A DNA stretch of 64,000 bases from Budvicia aquatica DSM 5075 = ATCC 35567 (GTDB lineage: Bacteria; Pseudomonadota; Gammaproteobacteria; Enterobacterales; Enterobacteriaceae): NCBI RefSeq assembly GCF_000427805.1, contig NZ_ATYS01000009.1:117432-181431 (forward strand), in the 5' to 3' direction. The notes under the pieces were generated by a model, which made no database searches, had not been told where the DNA came from, and saw nothing but the letters and a program-made list of their open reading frames with translations. Position numbers and translations under genes: made by a program. Within the stretch, counting starts at the first letter, position 1. The number at the start of each line of letters is the position of its first letter. Shown here in pieces: positions 28,211-35,470 of this stretch.

Positions 28211-29566
28211 TTAGCCAATGATCAGATCCACTTCTTCAGCAGAGATCGCCGGCGGAGTTTTACGGAATCCCTTGGTCAGTACCGCAAGGTAACCAATACC
28301 AATGGATAACCACATCATACCCACCGTTAATGCTTCTTTATCTAAACTGGTCCATAACCATAGGGTTAGCAGAACACCGATGGAAGGCAGAACCAGACAG
28401 GTAAATAGCTTTTTCATACTGTGAGACGGCTCTTTACTATCAATAATAAACAGCTTGATGACTGACAGATTGACGAACGTAAAGGCAATCAAAGCACCAA
28501 AGCTAATCATCGATGCCACCATATTTAAGGTCAGAACCAGCGCAAACAGCGAAGTAAAACCAACAAAAATGATAGACAGAACCGGCGTATTCAAACGCGG
28601 GTGGATATAGGCGAAAACAGACTTAGGCAAAACGCCTTCACGACCCATGGCATAGAAAATTCGTACGATGCTGGCTTGTGACGTCATGGCTGAAGCAAAT
28701 ACGCCGGTGACATAAAAAATAACAAAACCGGCACCCATCAGCGATCCGCCAACGCGCTCCATTACCGCCAGACTGGCAATATCCGTATTCGGTAGAAAAT
28801 CTTGCCATTCCGGATAGACCAGATGAGCACAGTAAGAAATTAGAATGAACAGGGCTCCGGCGATCAGTACGGTATACATGATAGCGCGCGGCAATGAGCG
28901 TTTAGCGTCTTTAGTCTCTTCAGCCATGGTTGATATTGCGTCAAAACCAAGAAATGCCAGACAAAGAATGGCGGCACCGGCAAATAGGCCGGAAACCTGA
29001 TCCTGAGTAAAGGCCAACGGAGCCATTAATGCGTTAACATCTAACGGTGCCGAAGTGCGAAAACACAGATACAGAAACACGCTGATAAACAGCAACTGTA
29101 AAATGATGATCAGCATATTCATTGAACTGACAAGCTTGATTCCCAGAATATTTAAGCCGGTCACCAGAAGTATGGTGCCACAGATAAATACGCCCATTGG
29201 AATGGACGGGAATGCCTGATTTAAGAATATACCAATAGCAATGTAATTGATTATAGGCAAAAACAGATAATCAAGTAATTGAGTCCAGCCAACCAGAAAT
29301 CCAAGATTGCCCCCGAATGTTTTTTGAACATAAGAGTAGGCTGAACCAGAAAGAGGTAACTGACTGGTCATACGGCAATAGCTTAACGCCGTAAACAGGA
29401 TCGCAGCTAAGGTGATGATATAAGCCACTGGCAAGTGACCTTGGCTAAGTACTGTGACTTGGCCATAAGTGGTAAAGATGCCTAACGGAACCATGTAGGC
29501 CAAACCGAAGAATACTAAAGCCGGAGTGGTTAGTACTCTTTTCATACGTGCTGCTTCTTGATGCAT
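28211..29566 (-). CDS. APC-superfamily permease (PuuP-like)
   Basis: A 451-residue inner-membrane amino acid/polyamine carrier with twelve predicted membrane segments. Stretches such as GLAYMVPLGIFTTYGQV, LSGSAYSYVQKTFGG, VGWTQLLDYLFLPIIN, FLGFDAISTMAEET, FYAMGREGVLPKSVFAYIHP and LIAFTFVNLSV resemble the E. coli putrescine importer PuuP. Amine or amino acid uptake is likely, but the exact substrate is open. ATG 29566 was preferred to the upstream TTG at 29587 because it starts MHQEAARMKR directly before the first hydrophobic segment. Confidence 0.82.
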   Translation of the reverse strand: MHQEAARMKRVLTTPALVFFGLAYMVPLGIFTTYGQVTVLSQGHLPVAYIITLAAILFTALSYCRMTSQLPLSGSAYSYVQKTFGGNLGFLVGWTQLLDYLFLPIINYIAIGIFLNQAFPSIPMGVFICGTILLVTGLNILGIKLVSSMNMLIIILQLLFISVFLYLCFRTSAPLDVNALMAPLAFTQDQVSGLFAGAAILCLAFLGFDAISTMAEETKDAKRSLPRAIMYTVLIAGALFILISYCAHLVYPEWQDFLPNTDIASLAVMERVGGSLMGAGFVIFYVTGVFASAMTSQASIVRIFYAMGREGVLPKSVFAYIHPRLNTPVLSIIFVGFTSLFALVLTLNMVASMISFGALIAFTFVNLSVIKLFIIDSKEPSHSMKKLFTCLVLPSIGVLLTLWLWTSLDKEALTVGMMWLSIGIGYLAVLTKGFRKTPPAISAEEVDLIIG

Positions 29567-30051
29567 TATTTTCCAAGCCCTTCCCAAAAGCCCTACTCAA
29601 TGCAGCCTATAAGATATAGAACTACACCTGAAATAATCGATAGATGCGCTCATTTTCAGTGAATACGTTGGGGAGAAACTTAAGTCTAAATTAAGTCATC
29701 CTCCATCGCTGGGGTGAGCGCAGGGGGCGTACCATATAGCAGTTATTTGTATTTAGCAATAAATAGCGGCCCCCTGCGGGAAATTTAACGCAGAGGTTCG
29801 AAATAACTTAATACATTATAGTAAGTTATGCAATAAACCCGTGGGGTGAAAAATAGGCGTAATGCGAAGCTTTTTGTTGTTATTTAGTGTTAATTGTTAT
29901 TGATTCAGATCGATAAATAACATCAACAGATTTTTCTGGCAATCGAAAGCGTGTTGAACGACAAATTTAAATAATGACTTTGCAGAGGTAGTCGTCCGTC
30001 AGCAGTCAAGATGACCAGTGACGGACACAATAGATGATAGGGCTTAACTTT
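29567..30051. other. Intergenic region with a long-armed inverted repeat
   Basis: Nearly 490 bases with no gene. CGCAGGGGGC (29719-29728) and GCCCCCTGCG (29769-29778) are perfect ten-base G+C-rich inverted arms in otherwise A+T-rich sequence, with a 40-base spacer. TTGAT-TCAG-ATCGA at 29900-29913 matches 9 of 10 positions of the FNR consensus, though about two such matches are expected by chance in 64 kb. The region contains the promoter of the leftward permease gene. Confidence 0.5.
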
Positions 30052-30849
30052 CTATTCTGGTTTTACTTCACGATGGCGATGGTATCCGTCGATCATGGAT
30101 TTAAACGCCGTCGTCGGGGTATCTCCGGTGGTACATAAATACAAATGTCCAAAGATAAAAGCCACGCTGGCGAGAGCCAGAATAAAGTGTATTTTCAGCA
30201 TCCAGTATCCGGCACCGGTTTCTAACCCTAACGTTGGATATAAACAGAAGAACCCGCTGAAGAGTAACAGAGGGACTAATCCGTACATCACTGCGGTATA
30301 GGCAGCCTGCTGTAACGGATTAAATTTACTCTGTTCATTGGCTTCAAAGGGATGGGGCTCTCCTTTCATTATACCGATAAGGTAATATCTGGCCTGTTTA
30401 ATACAGCGGCCAATCCAGCCTTTAAATCGAATAATATAGTGATGGCCATTACCGCCGTAGGCATTGACAGCAACAAAGCCAATCCAACTGACAAGCAGTA
30501 AATAACCACAGATAGTATGAACCTGAACCAGGGTAGCCATGATCAGATAAGTGCCAATCGCGAAGTGGTTCATGAGGCCACTAAATAATAAAACGATAAA
30601 CAGAAACGCGTTGGTCCAGTGCCATAAACGTACGGCAAAAGGATATAAATAAGCCCGGTGTTCATGTCCCCACTTTTTGGCAGGAACCAGTATATAGCGT
30701 AGCAAGGCGTGTAATGCGAGGGCTGCCAGCATACCGAGGATGCCCATTGCGACAATAATCAGCCAGGTTGGCCAAAACTCGGGAGTATAGATCTGGGTTA
30801 GGGATTCTAACTGGGACTGAAATTGTTCAGCATTCCAAGAATGACTCAT
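30052..30849 (-). CDS. Di-heme cytochrome b membrane subunit (PhsC/FdnI-like)
   Basis: A 265-residue membrane protein with about five hydrophobic segments and conserved histidines of the prokaryotic cytochrome b561 type: RLWHWTNAFLFIVLLFSG, QVHTICGYLL, and HFILALASVAFIFGHLYLCTTG near the C-terminus. Such subunits take electrons from quinol and pass them to a partner iron-sulfur protein. Its gene follows the ferredoxin gene after 16 bases with a strong GGGAGAGA site, so the two form a membrane electron-transfer pair. By context its electrons should reach the octaheme reductase encoded at 38-40 kb; this is inference. Confidence 0.82.
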   Translation of the reverse strand: MSHSWNAEQFQSQLESLTQIYTPEFWPTWLIIVAMGILGMLAALALHALLRYILVPAKKWGHEHRAYLYPFAVRLWHWTNAFLFIVLLFSGLMNHFAIGTYLIMATLVQVHTICGYLLLVSWIGFVAVNAYGGNGHHYIIRFKGWIGRCIKQARYYLIGIMKGEPHPFEANEQSKFNPLQQAAYTAVMYGLVPLLLFSGFFCLYPTLGLETGAGYWMLKIHFILALASVAFIFGHLYLCTTGDTPTTAFKSMIDGYHRHREVKPE

Positions 30850-30865
30850 ATTTTCTCTCCCTGGC

Positions 30866-31513
30866 TTAGAGTGAAATTAAGCGGTAAATATGCGGCTTAC
30901 CGGTATTTTTCAGTTGATGAACATAGTATGAGTCAGGCCTTAATAGCTGTTGAACTGGCTCGCTGTTTTCCGGTCCAAACGTCAGCGCATTTTTAGGACA
31001 AACCCTGACGCAGATCGGCATATATCCCTGACTTAAACGGCTTTCACTACAAAAATCACATTTGTCGGCAATATGATTAAGCGGATTGATATAACGTACC
31101 TTGTACGGACAGGCTGAAACGCAGTAGTCACAGCCAAGGCACAGCGCCCGGTTAACTTGCACAATGCCATTTTCGTCTCGATAAGATGCACCGGTGGGGC
31201 AAACGGTAATGCAGGGCGCATCATCACAGTGCTGGCAGGAGTGGCGGAAATAATGCTGTTCACTTCCTTCTTCTGCATTGTCGGCCTTTGGAATAGGCAC
31301 CATACGCAGCCGGGAATATCCTGAAGGGACATTATTTTGTTTATTGCAGGCGACTGAACACTCATCACAGCCAATACAACGGCTTTCATCGTGAATTAAA
31401 ACATAGCGTTTGCCCATTTTGGATTGTGCGTTAGCCAATACTCGACCGGCTGATGAAGTCATTAATATCGCAGAACCTACACCTAAAACAAAATGGCGTC
31501 GGGAATAAGTCAT
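30866..31513 (-). CDS. Tat-exported four-cluster ferredoxin (NrfC/MccC/PhsB-like)
   Basis: The N-terminus has a twin-arginine signal (YSRRHFVLGVGSAI, then a hydrophobic stretch ending near ANA at residue 29). The mature part holds four cysteine groups: CIGCDECSVAC, CQHCDDAPCITVC, CLGCDYCVSAC, and CDFC with CVRVC, enough for four [4Fe-4S] clusters. The same architecture occurs in NrfC, PhsB and MccC, which carry electrons from a membrane quinol oxidase to a periplasmic reductase. GGAGGG precedes the ATG. It is followed directly by the cytochrome b gene. Confidence 0.9.
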   Translation of the reverse strand: MTYSRRHFVLGVGSAILMTSSAGRVLANAQSKMGKRYVLIHDESRCIGCDECSVACNKQNNVPSGYSRLRMVPIPKADNAEEGSEQHYFRHSCQHCDDAPCITVCPTGASYRDENGIVQVNRALCLGCDYCVSACPYKVRYINPLNHIADKCDFCSESRLSQGYMPICVRVCPKNALTFGPENSEPVQQLLRPDSYYVHQLKNTGKPHIYRLISL

Positions 31514-32181
31514 AATATTCCCTCCAAAGATAATGATAATAGGGTTTTCTTTGGCACTGTTGTTTTTTTGTTATCAGAATGAATAAGTTTATTTGTTTGT
31601 AGAGATATTAATAATGAACACAGGATATTCATTTCTATTTTCCTCTCACATACCGCGCGTTTATCGCTATATTGCGAAACGTAGCTGATATGAGAATGCA
31701 TCCATGCAATGAATAACTCATATCAGGCGAAGATTTAATTTTTAATCATGAGTAATATTTTTATAAATAATTGAAAACACCAAATACTGTAGTGGTAATT
31801 TTTTTCATTTAGCTTGATCTAACTCAAACTAGGTAGCGGTATAAAAAATAAACTTAAAGAAAATAGGGGTATTTTTTTAATTATTTGATATAGGACGAAT
31901 AAATGAAATTACCTGGTATGACCTATCGTTGTTTATCGCTAAGATTGAATCATAAACCATCCGTATAAATATTTCTTAATGGGAATGATTTTCAGTAACG
32001 GTAATGAATGGAACGTATAATGGTAGCCATCGTTTAAGTCTATAAGAATAATGATGATGATATATAAAATATTCTGGAATATTACTCGATTTTATATTGT
32101 TTTAATCGGAAGGGAATATATGCGCAGTGACAGATATAGTGATTTGAACAAACAAATCCGTTATCCGGAGAATAAAATCAT
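31514..32181. promoter_or_regulatory. Divergent control region of the respiratory genes, with an FNR-like box
   Basis: A 668-base, A+T-rich gap between the leftward ferredoxin/cytochrome b pair and the rightward heme-lyase genes. TTGAT-CTAA-CTCAA at 31814-31827 matches 9 of 10 consensus positions for FNR, which would suit anaerobic induction of both sides; one or two such matches are expected by chance in the window. A 21-codon frame at 32120-32185 is described separately. Confidence 0.45.
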
Positions 32182-32185
32182 ATGA
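32120..32185 (+). CDS. Possible 21-residue leader peptide overlapping ccmF-like start
   Basis: ATG 32120 is preceded by GGAAGGGA at a good distance, and the frame of 21 codons ends in ATGA, whose ATG is the start of the heme-lyase gene. This is the usual arrangement for translational coupling. The peptide (MRSDRYSDLNK...) is polar and charged and resembles nothing I know. It may serve only to deliver ribosomes to the next start. Confidence 0.35.
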   Translation: MRSDRYSDLNKQIRYPENKII

Positions 32186-34143
32186 TACCGGAAATTGGCA
32201 ATTTCGCACTGGGGTTATCACTGGCACTTGCCATTTTATTAAGTATATACCCATTGCTTGGTGCTTATAAAAACGACCGGCGATTAATGAGTCTGGCCCG
32301 TCCTTTAAGCTATGCACTCTTTACGACGTCGCTTATTTCTTTTCTCTGTTTAGTCTATCTATTAGCCGTTAATGATTTTTCCGTCGTCTATGTTGCCAAT
32401 AACTCCAATAATGATTTGCCGGTTTATTACCGAATTGCTGCCGCATGGGGAGCGCATGAAGGGTCACTATTATTGTGGGTGATGCTGCTTTCCTCATGGT
32501 CATTGGCCGTCGCTTTATTCAGCAGGCAAATGCCGCTCGATGCCGTCGCTCGGGTTCTGGCGGTGATGGGAATGGTCAGCGTCGGATTTTTACTGTTTGC
32601 CAGCTTAACCTCTAATCCGTTTGAACGAATTTTGCCATTTTTCCCGTTAGAAGGCAGAGATCTTAATCCGCTGTTACAGGATGTGGGGCTGATTTTCCAT
32701 CCGCCGCTGCTCTATATGGGCTATGTCGGATTCTCCGTTGCTTTTGCTTTCTCTATCGCATCGTTAATGACCGGGCGTTTAGATACCGCATGGGCCAGAT
32801 GGTCCCGACCCTGGACGTTTGCCGCCTGGATATTCTTAACGCTGGGAATTGTGTTGGGCTCTTTTTGGGCTTATTACGAACTGGGTTGGGGAGGTTGGTG
32901 GTTTTGGGATCCGGTCGAGAACGCATCGTTAATGCCATGGATTTCAGGTACCGCATTACTCCACTCACTGGCGGTGACTGAAAAACGAGGAACCTTCAAA
33001 GCCTGGACCGTATTGCTGGCGATTATCTCATTCTCTTTATGCCTGCTAGGCACCTTTTTAGTTCGATCAGGAATATTAGTGTCGGTACATGCTTTTGCCT
33101 CTGATCCTACCCGAGGGATGTTTATTCTGGCATTTTTGGTTTTGGTGATTGGCGGTTCGTTATTACTTTATGCCTTTAAAGGCGGGCAGGTTAATAAGAG
33201 TCGGGCTCGCCATGAGCTTTTTTCTCGAGAAACGTTACTACTGTGCAATAACGTCTTACTTACCGCTGCTATGCTGGTGGTGTTGCTAGGGACTCTGCTT
33301 CCGTTGGTCCATAAGCAGCTAGGGTTGGGATCTATCTCTATCGGTGAGCCTTTCTTTAATACCATGTTTGTTTGGCTTATGGTGCCATTTGCTGCGATTT
33401 TAGGACTAGGTCCGCTGGTGCGTTGGCGTAAAGATTCATTGGCTCCTAAGGTAAAAAAATTATCGCTGACGGCCATTCTGACGCTGCTGCTGTCATCGGG
33501 ACTAATCTGGAGCAGTCAGGATACTTTTTCGGTTATGACGCTTATCGGTTTGATGATGGGAATATGGATAGTCCTACTGACGCTATTAGCGTTATATGAA
33601 CGTATTATGCATAGCGGTCGGTTTATAGCCGGCTTGAAAGGGCTGTCTTTTAGCCAATGGGGGATGACGATCGCCCATTTAGGTGTTGCCGTTACCGTGA
33701 TTGGTATTGCATTTAGCCAAAATTATAGCCTTGAAAGAGACGTTCGGCTGAAGCCGGGCGAAGGCATTATTCTTAATCACTATCAGTTTACCTTCCACCA
33801 AGTGAGCCACATTACCGGTCCTAATTACACTGCGGATAAAGGGGTAGTGGAAGTTCGACTGGGGGATAAATTGATTACTACCCTGATGCCGGAAAAAAGA
33901 TATTACGCCACGACTAAGATGGTCATGACTGAAGCGGCGATTGATGCCGGTATCGGCAGGGATCTGTATGCCGCCTTGGGCGAAAATCTGGGGAATGGCG
34001 ACTGGTCGGTAAGGCTGTATTACAAGCCGTTTATGCGCTGGATTTGGGGCGGTGGTTTGATGATGGCATTCGGGGGGCTGCTGTGTATGCTCGACGGCCG
34101 GTATAGGGCTTATCGATCAAAACAACGTGCGGCATTAGCATAG
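32182..34143 (+). CDS. CcmF/NrfE-type cytochrome c heme lyase subunit
   Basis: Integral membrane protein of 653 residues that handles heme for covalent attachment to apocytochrome c. It shows AAAWGAHEGSLLLWV, PPLLYMGYVGFSVAFAF, the heme-handling tryptophan-rich motif WGGWWFWDPVENASLMPW (about residues 233-250) and a periplasmic C-terminal section before a last membrane segment. The length and layout fit CcmF or NrfE. A second, operon-specific copy next to an octaheme cytochrome usually serves a non-standard heme site, as with NrfE for CXXCK; here the CX15CH site at 38795-38848 is the likely client. The partner gene follows after 20 bases. Confidence 0.9.
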   Translation: MIPEIGNFALGLSLALAILLSIYPLLGAYKNDRRLMSLARPLSYALFTTSLISFLCLVYLLAVNDFSVVYVANNSNNDLPVYYRIAAAWGAHEGSLLLWVMLLSSWSLAVALFSRQMPLDAVARVLAVMGMVSVGFLLFASLTSNPFERILPFFPLEGRDLNPLLQDVGLIFHPPLLYMGYVGFSVAFAFSIASLMTGRLDTAWARWSRPWTFAAWIFLTLGIVLGSFWAYYELGWGGWWFWDPVENASLMPWISGTALLHSLAVTEKRGTFKAWTVLLAIISFSLCLLGTFLVRSGILVSVHAFASDPTRGMFILAFLVLVIGGSLLLYAFKGGQVNKSRARHELFSRETLLLCNNVLLTAAMLVVLLGTLLPLVHKQLGLGSISIGEPFFNTMFVWLMVPFAAILGLGPLVRWRKDSLAPKVKKLSLTAILTLLLSSGLIWSSQDTFSVMTLIGLMMGIWIVLLTLLALYERIMHSGRFIAGLKGLSFSQWGMTIAHLGVAVTVIGIAFSQNYSLERDVRLKPGEGIILNHYQFTFHQVSHITGPNYTADKGVVEVRLGDKLITTLMPEKRYYATTKMVMTEAAIDAGIGRDLYAALGENLGNGDWSVRLYYKPFMRWIWGGGLMMAFGGLLCMLDGRYRAYRSKQRAALA

Positions 34144-34163
34144 TTATAAGGCAGGATTTACCT

Positions 34164-35072
34164 ATGATGCAGTTATGGATTGTTTTTTTACTGCTGCTGG
34201 CGATCGGCGTGATTGCTTTTATCTGGCCGCTGCTTTGCTCTCGTGCAGATAAAAAAAACGGGCCGTCCCGGGATGAAATGAATAAAGTTTACTATCAGCA
34301 TCGATTAAGTGAATTGATGCAGGATGAGCAGCAAGGGCTGGTGGCTGAAAGTGCGTCTTTGGTTCAGGAGTTACAGCAAAATTTATTAGAAGATATTCCT
34401 GATGAAAACAACCCGCGCAAAACCGCAAAGGCTCAGCAACGTAAAAGGTTTGATGCAGTAATATTACTTCCGGGTATGGCACTCTTAATTGGCGTTTCCT
34501 TGATGGTTTATTACACGGTTGGCGGATATTCAAAAGTGGAAGAGTGGCAGTCTGTTGTAGCTCGGCTGCCGGAATTACGCCATCAGTTAATGGAGAAAGG
34601 GCCAGAAGGTATGGGGCCCAATCAGATGGCGGCACTGGCGGTTGGAATACGCCATCAAGTACAACAACAGCCGGACAATCTGGCCGACTGGGTGTTGTTG
34701 GGGCGCTTAGGAATGTATATGGGAGATATGTCTACCGGGATTAATGCCTTCGCCCATGCCAGCGAGCTGGCACCGGACGATATTGACATTCAGCTTGGCT
34801 ATGCGGAACTGTTAGTCCGCTCACAAGAGAATGATGACAATATTAAGGCGAGCGTGGTTTTAGTGAAGATTCTATCGCAAGAAGGTAATAATATTCAGGC
34901 ATTAAGCCTGTTTGGTTACAACGCGTTTGAGCTGAAGGACTATGTACAGGCTATCCGGGCGTGGCAAGTTTTATTAAATAACCTACCGCCAAATGATAAA
35001 CGTATTCAAATGATTGAAGACAGTATCGCTATGGCGAGAAAACAGATGTTAATACCATCTAGCCCAAAATAG
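34164..35072 (+). CDS. CcmI/NrfG-type TPR protein for cytochrome c assembly
   Basis: A 302-residue protein with an N-terminal membrane segment (residues 3-25), a cytoplasmic loop rich in Glu and Gln that reads YYQHRLSELMQDEQQGLV, a second membrane segment near 95-113, and a C-terminal tetratricopeptide region (ADWVLLGRLGMYMGDMSTGINAFAHASELAPDD). This is the layout of CcmI, equivalent to the C-terminal half of E. coli CcmH. It delivers apocytochrome to the heme lyase. No thioredoxin-like CXXC partner (CcmH-N/NrfF) is encoded nearby, so that part must come from elsewhere in the genome. Confidence 0.85.
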   Translation: MMQLWIVFLLLLAIGVIAFIWPLLCSRADKKNGPSRDEMNKVYYQHRLSELMQDEQQGLVAESASLVQELQQNLLEDIPDENNPRKTAKAQQRKRFDAVILLPGMALLIGVSLMVYYTVGGYSKVEEWQSVVARLPELRHQLMEKGPEGMGPNQMAALAVGIRHQVQQQPDNLADWVLLGRLGMYMGDMSTGINAFAHASELAPDDIDIQLGYAELLVRSQENDDNIKASVVLVKILSQEGNNIQALSLFGYNAFELKDYVQAIRAWQVLLNNLPPNDKRIQMIEDSIAMARKQMLIPSSPK

Positions 35073-35470
35073 TTATATATGAGTTTTTTAAAAATTATTT
35101 ATAACCACACATTTATGTTATTTATGGGGGATGTTAGCCTATAGCAATAATATTTTTTCACTTTGTCTTTTTAAAAACAATAGCTAAGCCCCTCTTTGAA
35201 GGGATAATGACTTCTGTTGGTATAATTTCCTTGCTATTTAGTAAGTTATTGATATTTTTTTATTGTAAAATAGTTATTGAAGCCACCGGCTCCCACCGAT
35301 ATACTTGCCAAAATATAGACTTTGCAACTTGTTTGATTGGTTGTTTTTTAATTAGTTGATCCATATTTTAAATTTAATATATTACAAATGGTTAATCGGT
35401 GCTTTTTTGTGCACGTAACGTAATTATTTTTCAAATGGAATGACGCGCTTTAGTTAACAGGGATTTCATT
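35073..35470. other. A+T-rich gap before the autotransporter gene
   Basis: About 400 bases with many T and A runs. It should contain the end of the heme-lyase transcript and the autotransporter promoter. I see no strong terminator hairpin, operator or further gene in it. Confidence 0.4.

Noticed and set aside
26281..29566. Amidohydrolase and permease as a single operon
   Set aside because: A good minus-strand terminator at 28155-28179 lies between them, so cotranscription is doubtful although related function is possible.
29900..29913. FNR site controlling the PuuP-like permease
   Set aside because: It matches 9 of 10 positions but lies over 330 bases from the start codon, and chance matches of this quality are expected in a window of this size.
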